From Actinernus sp. WN-2022 (taxonomy: Eukaryota > Cnidaria > Anthozoa > Actiniaria > Actinernidae), in NCBI GenBank assembly GCA_030867875.1, contig JAOWCC010000577.1, positions 73,465,012 through 73,529,011 on the forward strand: 64,000 bases of DNA, written 5' to 3'. The notes below the pieces were generated by a model. It saw only the letters and a program-made list of their open reading frames with translations, had not been told where the DNA came from and made no database searches. Below are positions 29,666 to 41,800 of the stretch, one piece after another. Each line of letters opens with the position of its first letter. The stretch's first letter is position 1. The position numbers and the translations under genes are program-made.

Positions 29666-30185
29666 TCAATTCAATGTCTGAAGACTGTGACATGCGCAGT
29701 ACCGTGACACAGCGCCTTTAATTAGTTGGGCCGGTTGATATACTTCACTTATAAGAAGTTTCAGTTGCGAAATTTGACTATTGTAACTCTTTGCAAGATA
29801 ATTGCAGTTTAAGTCACCCAGAAATATAAATTCATTGCATTCCATATCAAGGATTCGTATTATATTTTCTATGTTCAAAAGAAATCCATCGTCACAGTTT
29901 GGTGGCCTATAAAGGGCGGTTACGTTAAATGGCTTACTATTTGGTTTTAAAATGTCGATGCTAAGCACTTCATAGTCTTCACCACTGAGGTCTGATCGAG
30001 GTCTAAAATTTATATTCGATCGAAGATATATACATATACATTTCTATCTCTTCTTATTATGGTATAGCCATCCCAATATAGTTGACTATCAGATATTGTA
30101 GAGTCCAGCCTGGTTTCGTTTAAAACAAGAATATCTGAGCTCTGATCTTGCAGTAAGGCTCTAAGCTCATCGATAAGCAATACTA
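29666..30185 (-). pseudogene. LINE endonuclease fragment
   Basis: The minus strand encodes part of an APE-like endonuclease: VTALYRPPNC and FIFLGDLNCNYL, which match the same motifs in LINE 1 (STWYRPPQSYPD, LLGDLNCNLL). The frame breaks towards 29990-30180. No RT part is attached, so it is an isolated truncated LINE scrap next to a microsatellite. Confidence 0.75.
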
Positions 30186-30197
30186 AGCTCGCTCGAC

Positions 30198-30334
30198 GAT
30201 AGAGAGATAGAGAGATAGAGAGATAGAGAGATAGAGAGATAGAGAGATAGAGAGATAGAGAGATAGAGAGATAGAGAGATAGAGAGATAGAGAGATAGAG
30301 AGATAGAGAGATAGAGAGATAGAGAGATAGAGAT
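30198..30334. repeat. Microsatellite, 8-bp unit GATAGAGA
   Basis: About 17 uninterrupted units. Confidence 0.97.
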
Positions 30335-30707
30335 GATATCTAAGCTACAGATCGGTTATACCGTGATTGTTTAGCCGCTGAAATATTAAATGTATTCTGA
30401 ATATCTTATATCAACAAGTATTTGTAGCATACAGTACAAAATGTGCCTGAACCAGTGATTTCCAGAAACTATTCCATCATGCTATTCTTATTCTGGAATA
30501 TCGTTAATCGAACGCGCCCTTAATTACAACATACAGAAACACCACGTGAAATGCATGTACTCGCACACATTTTGCCCATAGTCTGCGAAAACAACCGACA
30601 ACCCCGCCCAGGATGCGATTTGTCATGAATACGTTTTCACATCCCATCATCGCAGGCGGTGTATTTCTGAGTGCATAAAGTCCTTTTCCACGATTCCCGC
30701 AGCAGTT

Positions 30708-31706
30708 TTATATGGATGACATACTTATATTAGTATGTGCAGTTTTGCGGGTGGCTGTGGTGTCGGTAACAGATCTCATCCTCCTTGAAACTGCCTCCCA
30801 GAACGTCAACATTCTGAAGATTTTGATGAATGCTTTCCTGTATGTTTTCAGCCTCCATGCGAATACAAACGGGTTCATACTAGAGTTTGCCATGATTAGA
30901 TAGTAGTTTAAATCTCGTGCACAGAGGATGAAATAGCAGCTACAGTTCCCACAGAAGCTTATTATATAAATAAGAACTAACGATGGTAGAAAACAAGCCA
31001 TGAATAACATCAACATTACCAGGAATGTTTTAGTGACCTTTTTTTCCCATTTCATTGCTTGTCTTTTCGCTTGGTTGTCTGTTGTGGAACCATCATGAAG
31101 GTTATCCCAATTTCTAACTTGTAGTTTAAAAGTCTTAAAGACTTTTACATAGGTTAGGATGAGAACCAAGAAAGTCGCCACAACTGCTGTATTGGCAAAC
31201 ACAAACTGATACTTGAGATAGCCGACTTCTAAGTAAAGAAATGGGCAGGAAAATGAAAATGCCCAAAGTCCCATAGAAACGAAGGCTGTACGCTTTGGAT
31301 TCAGTCTCGCCCGGTATTGCATCGGATATGTTATGGCAATAAAGCGATCAACAGTCAACGCCGTTAGGCTCAACAAGGATGCCGTACACGAAATAAAATA
31401 ACTGATCCTCCTTATTTGATCTTTCGTTGATATTTTTGAGTCCCCGAGACCTTCCTCGATAAAAAATTCCACCGACATCGGCTCGACTATACAACCAACG
31501 ATGAGATCGGCCACGGCGAGGTTCGCGACAAGGAAACTGAAAGGCGACTGAAGGTTCCTGTTTGGGTCGATGATTATTGCGAGAACCACAAGTACATTAC
31601 CTGCTACTGCAGTAATTGAGAGGAGTGAGCATATAGAAGCCGATGTAAAGCTCAGTTCAGTCGGCGCTGTGATATTTCCGCACGGATATAGCCCTATGAG
31701 CGACAT
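30708..31706 (-). CDS. Class A (rhodopsin-like) G-protein-coupled receptor
   Basis: 332 residues in one exon with seven hydrophobic helices: about 24-46 (GNVLVVLAI, N37), 57-79 (NLAVADL, D67), 101-122, 141-160 (W148), 171-191, 227-251 and 268-292. The DRY motif is DRF (120-122) and the NPxxY motif is NPF (278-280). There is an N-glycosylation site at N11. The cysteine normally at the start of helix 3 and the helix 5 proline are missing and the second extracellular loop is very short. These are features of melanocortin/EDG/cannabinoid-type receptors, which points to that broad cluster. The ligand cannot be told. Likely a host gene; intron-less receptors of this kind are common in cnidarians. 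Confidence 0.9.
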   Translation of the reverse strand: MSLIGLYPCGNITAPTELSFTSASICSLLSITAVAGNVLVVLAIIIDPNRNLQSPFSFLVANLAVADLIVGCIVEPMSVEFFIEEGLGDSKISTKDQIRRISYFISCTASLLSLTALTVDRFIAITYPMQYRARLNPKRTAFVSMGLWAFSFSCPFLYLEVGYLKYQFVFANTAVVATFLVLILTYVKVFKTFKLQVRNWDNLHDGSTTDNQAKRQAMKWEKKVTKTFLVMLMLFMACFLPSLVLIYIISFCGNCSCYFILCARDLNYYLIMANSSMNPFVFAWRLKTYRKAFIKIFRMLTFWEAVSRRMRSVTDTTATRKTAHTNISMSSI

Positions 31707-32411
31707 GATGGCGACGAATGTCCCTCACAACAAGCAGTCAGGCGAGCTGTGTGAAGGGAAGTATATCGGTTTAACTGATAGTAACTGATCGGTCGATTTG
31801 TTTCATATTGGGTGAGTTCGTGTACACGTTTCCATTTATACTACTATAATAAAGTCCGAAACTAACCAGGCGAAATACCGATAAAGTAAATACAATCACA
31901 TGCTTAACCTCTGGTCGAATCAGAAACGTAACACAATCACATACTATCAGAACAATTAGCTCTGGTTCAACTTGTAAACAAGCTCATCAATATGTCAATC
32001 CTCTTGTTCATAGCTATGAATTTCAATATGTTATACTCTTCTGTTACAGAGGTTGTACAATTTATTTAAAAAGCTGTTAAATTCGGGAAAAAAACTGTTA
32101 GGTTTAATTAAATTAAGTGGTTTGGCAAAATAAAGTTAAATTGGACTACACTAGTCTTCAAATTTCAGTTTTAATATGATTCCTTTTCTGCTTTAAAATT
32201 TCAGCTGTTCCGGCTTCATAAATGTCAAGAAAATTAATACATATATGTACCGGCCGTTTGTTGTTTGTTTCGCCGTTTCAGTGACAGGCTTGCGACAAGT
32301 AAATCCCCACGCAAGGAAGCCAGGCTAACAAATATTTACCGTTTGTGAGAAAATTTGAAACCGTAGTCATTCCTTAAAAAAAAAAAAATGGTCATCGTAT
32401 ATGTAAGGGTT
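31707..32411. other. Spacer upstream of the GPCR, nothing recognised
   Basis: AT-rich, with no sustained open frame. It would hold the GPCR promoter, but no specific site could be supported. Confidence 0.4.
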
Positions 32412-32583
32412 AGAGACTGCTTGTGAGTGCTTTATCGAAAAATACAGGCACGCGCTGGCTGTAGGATGAAACGAAACATAATTAATACTGCATGAGGCCG
32501 AAGGCAGTATGAAGACATTTTGAGTTCATCGTACAGTCAGCAAGTGACTGTATTTTGCCGATAAAGCACAAACATAAAGTCTC
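32412..32583. repeat. Foldback hairpin with GCCGAAGGC apex
   Basis: Outer arms 'gtgctttatcg'/'cgataaagcac' and inner arms 'aatacag'/'ctgtatt' enclose the apex at 32496-32504. It is directly followed by TAA and the MITE at 32587. Confidence 0.55.
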
Positions 32584-32586
32584 TAA

Positions 32587-32707
32587 GGCCCGGTTCAAAC
32601 GTCGAACTTTTCATGCGCCGATCCTAATTAGATCAAAAGAAGCCGCCTAATTATCTTTTGTTTCAATTGAGTTCGGCGCATGAAAAGTTCGACGTTTGAA
32701 CCGGACC
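32587..32707. mobile_element. MITE with long inverted repeats and TAA duplication
   Basis: About 35-bp near-perfect inverted repeats (starting GGCCCGGTTCAAACGTCGAA) flanked by TAA at 32584-32586 and 32708-32710. A TAA duplication and G-rich ends fit PIF/Harbinger-type non-autonomous elements; a Harbinger transposase relic lies 2 kb away. Confidence 0.75.
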
Positions 32708-33210
32708 TAATCCTTTTAATAATCAAACTGAGTGCACTGTCAGCAGTGAATTTTAATTGTAATACCATAGAGGTCAATAACAATTTCATAAAGAAGTCAA
32801 ATATTTCGCATGAATTAAATATTTTTACGGTAAATATCTCCACAAAGAAATGTCATTTCAATAGACAATGAATAAAAACAGGATTTTTAATATCCAACTT
32901 AGTAGATAACTTTGCAAAGAATATATTTTACTTTGGCGTTCGGTCAGTTTAGTTGATGCCTTGCAAGTATATGATTTGTACATTGTACATTTAAAAACGT
33001 TTCTCTTGGAGTCATGTATTCAAATATCAAGTATTTAGCCGGCTTAACTCTTAGATAGTCTACTTTCCTTAATATTTTCTTTCATTCGAAAATAACTAAC
33101 CTGCAGATCCCAGTGAATTGAAATCTTGAAACCGGCCTCCGTGTGCTCGGCTCTGATGCAAACATTTTCCAAATAAAAAAATCCTAGGTTTTAGAACCAT
33201 CCACTGAATT

Positions 33211-33456
33211 CAAGGGCACCCAACGAAGTTTTCGGTTAAAAAGCTGATAGCCTAAAACTTTCGGATTTGAAAAAAATGTTCCTAGAAAATTGTTTTCTGA
33301 AATACTGGCTGTAAAAAAATGTTTTCAATCCCTAGAAAATAATAGAAGCAAAGAGAGACTAAAAGGTTTCCCCTAAAATATTCGTACGTCCCAATTCGTC
33401 TGAACAATAGAGTCAGAACGATCCAAAAGAACCCATAAAAAATTCGTACCTCCACT
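33211..33456 (+). mobile_element. Dispersed repeat R, first copy (5' part)
   Basis: Begins CAAGGGCACCCAACGA. It is cut off after 'cgtacctccac', exactly where a hairpin-headed element begins behind TAA. Related copies lie at 34063-34489 and 63191-63638. Confidence 0.7.
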
Positions 33457-33459
33457 TAA

Positions 33460-34062
33460 GAAATAGTAAATATTTCCCGTGTTTCTATAGAGTTATAGAA
33501 ACACGAGTGGAGTTTGGGAGAACGAGAAACGGCAGTGGGAACACGAGCCCAAAGGGCGAGTGTTTCCACAGCTATTTCGAGTTCTTCCAAACTTCCACAA
33601 GTGTTTCTATAACTCTATAGAAACAAGGGGAAATGTTTTCTATTTCCTTTATAAAATAACCCACAGAAAATAAGTACAACAAAGGAAAATCGATGAAGAA
33701 AGAGAAGCTCTATGGACTAATGCTAAAACTGGACTGACAATACACAGAAGCACGTAACGTTCAACAGTTCATTTTGCCTCATGGACCGGCTTGACGGCGT
33801 GGATCAAGCGGGCGCCGGTTTTCGTACCAAACAAAGTTTGCAAGAGATCAAGACGAGTTGCAAGAAAGGAGGATATTTTGGATTTCTCTTTAAAATGTAG
33901 AGATACAAAGCATGGAAGTCATCCCTCGGGTCATCAGTTGTTTTGTACATTCTGTCTTCCAAGGACTAGAATAGTTCTTCGTCGAGTGTGTCATGCCTCA
34001 TGCGGTCGCATACGGACGGCAGGTTGTTTTCATCAGACACTTCAAGCTTGATCTGATTTCCT
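33460..34062 (+). mobile_element. Hairpin-headed element, copy S2 (truncated)
   Basis: Same hairpin as S1 (apex GCCCAAAGGGC at 33547-33557) and the same internal block (33785-34055) as 7150-7430, preceded by TAA. It lacks about 170 bp present in S1 (6910-7080) and stops where repeat R begins. Confidence 0.7.
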
Positions 34063-34489
34063 CAAGGGCACCCAACGAAGTTTTCGGTTAAAAAGCTGTT
34101 CGGGAGAGTAAGTTAGCCTAAAACTTTCGGATTTGAAAAAATTGTCCCTAGAAACATTTTTTCTGAATTACTGGCTACAAAATTTGTTTTCAATTCCTAG
34201 AAAATTATAGAAGAAAAGGGAGACAAAAAGGTTTCCCCTAAAATATTCGTACGTCCCAATTCGTCTGATCAATAGAGTTAGAACAGGAAAAAAGAATCCC
34301 TAAAAAATTCGTACCTCCACAAAACTTTGCAACATGAAGTTACTTGGCCTATAAAATTCTTGTTATGTTCTAGACTACTAACAAATTCGTAGGCCGGGAA
34401 TATTTTGCCATAGTATTTTCGGTTGACGCGATTTCCACCTAGAAAATCCGAACAGCTAATAGCTTTCTAGAATACGTCAAAAGACATAA
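34063..34489 (+). mobile_element. Dispersed repeat R, second copy
   Basis: Starts CAAGGGCACCCAACGA and runs to 'gaatacgtcaaaagacata'; the third copy at 63191-63638 continues further and ends in the inverse of the starting motif, showing that R has terminal inverted repeats. Confidence 0.7.
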
Positions 34490-34783
34490 TAGAGATCTTT
34501 CGCATAACTCCACTCCATATGCTAATGATCTACTGCAGTGGGAAACACGTACTAAATACGCAAAACGCACGTGAAATACCCTTGGCTCGTTAGTCAACCG
34601 TTCAGACAATCATTTTGCTGCGAATTCTAAATAAAAACATGAACAATGCTCATACTCGCAAGTTTTCCTAAATCTGTACAACCTTTTCTGTATGAAGAAC
34701 GTTTTATTCGAATTTAAGGCTATAAGTTTATTTTTAGCCCCGTCATTTGTTTTGACTTTCATGTATGCATGTTTAGATGAGAT

Positions 34784-35745
34784 CTAATTAATTATATCAT
34801 TGAACAGCACGACATGTCGCTGGGCTAAAAATGTACATAACTCTGCAACTACAGGCTGAAACCATCGGGAATGGCGCGAAATGCTGCCGATCGCCCGGCA
34901 TGTCTTCAAATGTTTAAAAGTGTGTTCTACGATAATTCTGCAGCTCAACATCCTACGGTTAAACCTCCTCGCTCGCGTTTGGTCATGCCTGGGCATACGC
35001 CTAATTTGCGCAGCGCGAAAGGGTGTTAACAAGAGCACAACATCTGCATATCCTTTGTCTGTCACCAACACTGCACCATGAGGCATGGTATAATGTCCCT
35101 GGGCCAATTATTTCCATTAAGAGGAAATCGCCAGCATCATTCATGGCTCCAAGAAAACCTGCCTGTAGAAAGACAATATTTCCAAGACTGTCTAGAGTGG
35201 CGGTGTCCACTGTAGAATTCCCATTGGGGCTACACTTCAGGTCGGTAAATTTCATGGGGCGTGCCGTCGATACACCCAGCTGCATCGGGAAACTGAAGGC
35301 CAAGTTTCTCGTAAAGCATTCCACTCTGCAATGCTTGGCCAAGAAACCTGATTGGCCAAGAATCTCCACAGAATTGGAACAACACTGTGTATTATCGTTG
35401 AAACAGTCGAGGTACTGACATCAACGATTAATGCTAAGTTGTCTATGCATGGGTATTTTCTTAGCCACATCAATATTAATAACACTTTGTTAACCGATTG
35501 AGTTTGCACCATCTTGGTATTTCCCTTCTCCTCCCCCTTCTGGTTAATCTAGCTAAATCTCTAGATATCCTAAAAGTGATGTCCAACGAAGTTTCCGGTA
35601 GCTCTCCAGTGTTCAACCAACATAGATATCTCTGATTCTCTACTGTCACAAATATATCCCTGCCTCTGTAGTCAAAACCAAAGAATGTGGGATCAAGACG
35701 CTGCATTATCGGAAGCAAATAATCATCGGGAGGAGGGATCTGCAT
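34784..35745 (-). pseudogene. PIF/Harbinger (HARBI1-like) transposase relic
   Basis: DDE transposase readable in several frames on the minus strand. The N-terminal part has DPTFFGFDYRGRDIFV. The first aspartate is in CIDGTPHEI near 35265 (in a frame shifted from the open one), the second in VTDKGYAD near 35055 and the catalytic glutamate in IVEHTFKHLK near 34930. At least three frame changes and a stop after PEV show that it is dead. Related non-autonomous elements with TAA duplications occur nearby. Confidence 0.82.
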
Positions 35746-37265
35746 TGACGACAGTACTAAAAAAGCGGGTAGTACACATGTGATAAGGTCTCGCAGTCGA
35801 ACGGAACGGTCAGTAAATGGCGGCGGGATTGTTGTAAGTAACGTCAGTAGAATACAGCAAGCTTCAAGGAGCTGTCTAGGAGACCCTCTAGGTATGATGA
35901 GAAAACTAACGAAATAGGGTCAGCTCCAAAAACATACGACATTGATTAGTAAATCTGGGAGGAGTTGTAAGTTTCAAGTTTCCTTGACAAGTTTTCTTTG
36001 ACAAGTCTCATTGTTTTAAAAACCTGGCATGCCAGCGGTTTTTCAAAAAGGTGATTTGTCAAGCCAATTTTTTTCGTACACACGACAATATCAAAACTTG
36101 CCCGTGTGGAACCAGCCTGACGTCTAAAAGCTTTTATATTGCTAATTTTTCAAAGGAACAGCCTACCCTACTTTATTTGCCACTCTTAGGTCGTGCATAC
36201 TAACAAAAGCAATCTGACAAAACACGGTAACCTACAATGAACCTATGGGTCCTCTTTTCCTTCACGTTGCTAGCTATAAATTGGGTGCCTTTTATAGCTC
36301 CCCTGTCCTACACTGAAGCTGTTCCGACTCGTCGTATCAACGACTTCTCAGTTCTGGAGACCAGTAGATTTTGAGGACGATAGCGACCCAGAGAAAGGGG
36401 CACAAGGTATATAGACTTATACTAGTGAATATATATTATGACATGTTACAAATGTGTTTCTCCGACATGTTTTTAAAATAAGTTTATTTCTTTATCAATC
36501 CTTGCTATAGAACCCCTGAAGAAAAAGCAGCGTCGTTGCAAAGTGACAGCCGCGGAGGAGGAAATAGTACTACCAATTATTCGCTGCCTCTGGTTGGGAA
36601 GACGTACTCGAAAATATTAAAGATCGAATAAGCGGTCCAGTGGTGGGGAATTGCCTACAAAATGACAAAATTAAGGAACATTATCTGAATACAAGCACAC
36701 AGAAAGCCGCGCTGAAGCGTATTCAAAGGATTGTGAGCCAAAACGTCCAGAAATCTCACCAGCAAACCGTAGAAACCAGTCAGTCGTAAAGAATGTCCAA
36801 GACTTTCAAGGAAAGTAAGACACGGTACTTGAGCAAGTGTGCCCCTGAGAAAAGGAAATTAAAGAAGTTCGCTCATGCCGCAAACCTGCACGAGAGCAGT
36901 TCCGCCGACGGCTAGTGATGAAGGCTTGGAGGTCGAATCGGTGATTAATCCTAACCCGCCGGCGGCCAGTGAAGAAAGCAGAGCCGAGAAAAACAAAAGA
37001 AAATTGAAGAAAAAAAGATCAGACAGCCGGGGAATTTTTTTATTTTATTTTGGACTACCTTTCTTCAGATTTCTGATGGTGTGTTCCCAATGAGATTGAA
37101 GATGAAATACACTTTCATTTGAAATCCTCTTAGTAATAACCAAAGGGAAGAATTATTAGCTGAATTTAGCAGTCTTTCGGAGGGGACGTTAGCGCGGTGA
37201 CTTTCATCCTCTGCTCCCCTAGTATATCTATGTAAATAAATATTTTTCTTTTTCTCGTATATAAA
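35746..37265. other. Spacer next to the Harbinger relic
   Basis: Short plus-strand frames rich in lysine and glutamate (36510-36600; 36875-37093) may be remains of a second transposon ORF, but none is recognisable or intact. Confidence 0.35.
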
Positions 37266-37397
37266 TTAAAGAAATTGACAGACAGACAGACAGACAATCT
37301 TTATTTATCCACGGTTTAAAAACATCAGTTGCACACGAAAGGTGTACCATTGCAATAGTAAAATATGTACATTAAAAATTAAAAATGTAATAATGCA

Positions 37398-40080
37398 TTA
37401 AAACTGTTTTACATGTTTGCCGTGTGTGGATTTAGCACACAGGGTATCATTTTCCCTTTTGAAGTGCTTTATATGTTTAGACACTCTTAGGTCATGTGGG
37501 AGATTATTACATAAGAATGCCCCACTGTAGCCGAAGCTACGTTTTAGGTAGTTAGTCCTCGGTTTAGGTATAAATAATTTACTCTCAGAATCTCTTAGAT
37601 CATAGTTACTATTACGAGTTGTAAAGAGATCCTGAAGGTAACCTGGGGTGAGCTTATGCATGGTTTTGTACATCGCCATTGCTTTTTGTTTTTTTCGATG
37701 TGTAGATACGTTGTCCCAGCCAAGCGTATCAATCAGTAGACTTGAACTCGTGTCATAGCTTGATCGAGTAATTACTCTGGCTGCCTCGGTTTTGCAGTTT
37801 TCGCAGTTTATCATTTATCTGTTGACTTAAGCCATCCCAAACTGAGCCACAGTAAACAAAATGCTGCTCAATCAGGGCTTTATATATTTTTACTGCAGTA
37901 TCTCTGCATATGAAAGGCCTTGCACGCTTAAGTGCGCCAATGCCAGAGGAGATCTTTTTTTGATATTTCGTCTATATGCTTCCGCCAGGACAATGTATCA
38001 TCTATATAAACCCCCAGAGATTTGGTGTAGTTCACTTTTTTTATTTCTTTACCCTCTATACGAACGTCGATGGTACAGTCGCTTTGAGTTTGTAGTTTTT
38101 GGCGAGACCCAATAACCATAAACTCAATTTTAGCGATGTTCAGAAAGAGTAATGGTCCAATTATCGAACCTTGGGGGACTCCACAAGTTATCTGGCTTTC
38201 ACTAGACATGTGGCCGTTCACATTACATGTTTGAGTTCTATTTGATAGATAAGAGTCAAACCATGCCAGGGCAATTCGGTCAATTCCATATTTCGCTAGT
38301 TTTTGCATTATAATTTGGTGATTAATAGTGTCAAAGGCCTTTTTTAAATCGATAAATATTACACCATTAAGGAAACCTTTGTCAATATTTACACACCAAT
38401 TATTAGTGGCTTCAAGCAGAGCAGTGAGAGTGCTCTGGAGTGACCGGAAGCCTGACTGGCAATTCGTTAGTAGGTTGTTGTTGTTAAGATATTTGTATAA
38501 TTGGACGTAGATAATTTTTTCGAATATTTTAGCAACAATTGGTATCACGGATATCGGTCGGTAGTTGTTAAGATCTGATTTAGTACCTTTCTTAAAAACG
38601 GGTGATACCCTAGCCAGCTTCCAGTCAGTAGGAAAGATTCCAGATACTATCGATTCATTAAAAATACACGTCAAAGACGGTGCGACAATGTCAGCGGCGA
38701 TTTTTAGAAGTTTACATGGAATTTTATCCAGACCCGTTGCTTTCATACCGTTTATTTTGTTAGTTTGCGGACTTTGTGAATTTCGATTTGTTGGAAAGAG
38801 AATGACCTATCATTGGTTTTTAGATAGGTAAGAGGGTCAACGTCTATTCTAGGGATCTCGCGCGCTAGGTCCTCGCCAATGTGGGTGAAATGCCGGTTAA
38901 AAACCTCAGCAATGTCAGCAGAAGAACTGAGAGTTTGGTCTCCTATTTTGATTTCAGAGACATTGGTTGATTTGCTTTGTCGACTTTGCAGGTCATTAAT
39001 TAATTTCCAAGTTTTTCTTGGGTCATTTTTATTGGCTTCAAGATTGTTAGTGAAATATTTGCGTTTTTCTTGCTTAATGGAGCTGTTGGCGTCATTTCGA
39101 GCTACTTTATACTGTTCCCAAATCGTATGGTCGTTTGTTGACGCTAGTTTTCTTTTTAAAAAGTCCCTTTTGTGCATTTTTCTTATTAATTCATTTGTAA
39201 TCCACGGGGATTTTTTGTTTCGGATTCTTTTTGTCCTAAGTGGCGCATGTTTATCAATAACACTAATTAGAGCGTGTTTCCATACACGCCACATTTCATT
39301 TGGGTTATTGTAAGTAGAAACGATATTCCATTCTTTTTGCTTTAGATCGAGTAGAAAATTATCTTTGTTAAAATGCTTAAGCTGCCTCGCCTGAATGGTC
39401 TTATGAACACCAGAGCGTACATAACTGATTTTACGAGTTAGATAGATGAAGGAGTGATCGCTGATACCAAGTTGGAGAACACCCGAATTTGAGACCTTTT
39501 CCGGGAAGTTTGTTAAACATAGGTCTATTAGAGTTCTCGAGGTTTCGGTTATTCTTGTTGGCTCAGTGATCATCTGACTCAATCCGTAAATATCCATGAT
39601 ATTCAAAAGATGAGAGGAGTTACAATCAGTAGCATCTGATAGCAAATTACAATTTAGATCCCCTAATAAATATAGCTCTACCTTTTCCGCATCAATTTTG
39701 TCAATAAGTTGCTCAAAAGAGCTAAAAAGATCTGGATAGGACTGCGGAGGTCGATACCAAGTACTAATTAGAAATGGTTTGGAGGGAGGTTTTGTGATCT
39801 CTACAGTTAGGCATTCAAGCTTATCTGAACTTAGATCTTCACGATTTTGGAAATTGATATTTTTTCGTATGTAAAAACAAACACCACCACCATTTCTGCC
39901 ATTGATATTCCGGTCTTTCCGAATTATTTCAAAGTCGGGTAAATAAACCTCCTCATCCCGGATGGTTTGGTCTAATTTTGTTTCATTAATTGCTAAAATG
40001 TCGATTCTTTTGGAATTACTCATGAAGACTCTAAGTTCATCTATGTGGGCAAGTAAGCTGTTAATATTTAGGCATGCCAT
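37398..40080 (-). pseudogene. LINE 1 ORF2: APE endonuclease and reverse transcriptase
   Basis: The endonuclease opens with LNINSLLAHIDELR, with NETKLD, GGVCFYIRKN, LLGDLNCNLL and SDHSFIYLT. A frame change near 38750 precedes the reverse transcriptase (KATGLDKIPCKLLK, NYRPISVIPIVAKIFEK, FIDLKKAFDTINH, GVPQGSIIGPLLFL). Directly after GPLLFL the reading jumps to NIAKIEFMVIGS, so the segment containing the catalytic YADD is deleted. A further frame change in an A run near 37953 precedes the C-terminal thumb region (37814-37398). It cannot be active. Confidence 0.88.
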
Positions 40081-40200
40081 AACAAATCCACGGCCAAAGT
40101 TAATATTTACAGGACTTACTGACTCACCATTGTGCGTAGGTTTATAGGTAATATCACGTTTTGACCTAACGTGTCTGTCGGACTCCCAGGCGGCAAAACC

Positions 40201-41739
40201 CTAATCCCCCCTGATATGTGTGGTATAATTTTCAGCTAGAAGAGTAGTGCCGGCTTTTGACAGATGTAAGCCACCGCGATTTAGGTGTTCTTTGGTTATA
40301 TTGTTGTTTTCAATAAAGTTCCAGTGACGTTGCCGGCACGTCTGCTTCAGGTGCTTGTTTACACTGGTAATATTACGGTCTTCGTCATCTGCTCTTGCGA
40401 GTAAGCCAGATATAGATACACTGGTATTTGGCGAGTCATCGTCTATTTGTAGCGCAAGGTTGACGATGCTTTCCGCTGTTCTTTTGGCTCCTATGGATTT
40501 CAAGTCGTTTGTGCCAACATGTAAGATAATATTCTCTGGTTGCTTTCTCAAGATAGGCTTTAAGTAGTCCTCCATGTCCTCAATGGTTGCACCTGGAAAA
40601 GATTTGACAACTATTTTGTCGGTTTGAGAGAGACTCCAACCGCGGATATGTTGGATGATCGAATCCCCGCATATTACGGTTACCGGTTTTCTTATGAAGT
40701 TCTTACTTGGCCTCGTTTGGGCTTGAGTGAGCGATTCAGCCAGAGGTTCTTGACGGGCAATCGGGATTTTTTGAGGAGCAGAAGGTTTATCCTTTGCCTT
40801 TTTCTTAGATTTTGATTTCTTTGGCTTGCTGTTTGTCCCAGTTAAGGACTCTGGTTGGTCGCTTTTGCTTACTTTGGCTTCGGTGTTTGGTTCAGTCACA
40901 CCCCCGTCCTGTACACGATGCAAATTTCTTTCGCTGTCACCTTTTTGCCGGTTTGTGATTCTGTTTTCTTTGGAGATTTCTTTGTTTAGTAACCTTAAGT
41001 CAGTTACGAGACTCTTGTTATCTTCTTGGATTGATCTGGCCTCTATTTTCAGGCTTTCGTAGCGAGACTCAGCCTCACGAAGCCTTCGTTGAAGATCTCG
41101 ATTTTCACTTTGAAGCTTGGCGGTTTCGAATACTGTTGACTGGTTTGGCGGGAAATTTAAATTAGTAGGATCAAAGATCTCGTGTCGCAGCTTGTCAATT
41201 TCTCTTTGAAAGTGCTGCCTCATCTCTTGTATTTTATTTTTCATCGACCCACAGCAAGTAGAGTGAGCATTTGTGCTTTCCAATTTGTATTTTTCACTAG
41301 TTTGGTCTCCATCTGGCTCTGAACCGAGATCTGTTTGGTGTTGTTTGCTATGTTCCGCTTCAAGAATGATGGCCGCCCTTAGTCTTTCCTTTAGAATGAG
41401 TTTTGTCCCACTCTTTCTGAGACCCCGTTGCTCTAGCTCTGCTTTTAGCTCATCAGTCTTGAGGGATGAGAGCAATCTGCCATCGAGGAGCGTTTCGGTT
41501 GATGAGCGATCTAGTATCTCGAGATCGGAGGATTGCTGTTGTCCATCGCTCGCTTTCTCAGTCTGGGATTTAGAGGGCTGCCCATCTTCCAATGAATCAT
41601 TTTCCAAGGATTCCTACTGTTCATCAACAGCCATGACTGTTAGAGATGATGTAGTCTCAATTTCATCTGTGTTCACTATATTAGCGGGCCCTGAGGAGTC
41701 GAGATCCACAGAGCTCGGAGTTGCGTGTCCGTCCGCCAT
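40201..41739 (-). CDS. LINE 1 ORF1: SAP domain plus SGNH hydrolase, one in-frame TAG
   Basis: The real start is the ATG at 41739 (MADGHATPSSVDL). An in-frame TAG lies at codon 42 (41614-41616), after which the frame is open to 40201, 512 codons in all. A SAP DNA-binding motif (ELKAELEQRGLRKSGTKLI) is followed by a coiled coil (about 40930-41230), a lysine-rich tract and a C-terminal SGNH/GDSL hydrolase: GDSIIQH (block I), GTND (block III) and a final GGLHLSKAG (block V). Esterase-like ORF1 proteins are known in CR1/L2 LINEs; the SAP domain is an added nucleic-acid-binding part. Confidence 0.85.
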
Positions 41740-41800
41740 CTTGGTCAATGCTTTCACTACAAAGCTTGAGGGATAATTTCCTGATTCAACCGAAGGAGAC

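Larger units (their letters stand above)
37270..41800 (-). mobile_element. LINE 1, CR1/L2-like non-LTR retrotransposon
   Basis: Minus strand. ORF1 (41739 to 40201) is followed by ORF2 with an APE endonuclease and a reverse transcriptase (40080 to 37398), a short 3' end, and a (GACA)n microsatellite tail at 37276-37297. Microsatellite tails instead of poly(A) are typical of CR1/L2 elements. It is nearly full length but defective. Confidence 0.88.

Noticed and set aside
30198..30334. Regulatory repeat array
   Set aside because: It is a plain 8-bp microsatellite with no internal variation or conserved context.
36875..37093. Lysine-rich protein near the Harbinger relic
   Set aside because: Low-complexity composition, hydrophobic run-off at the end and no homologous motif; may be transposon debris.
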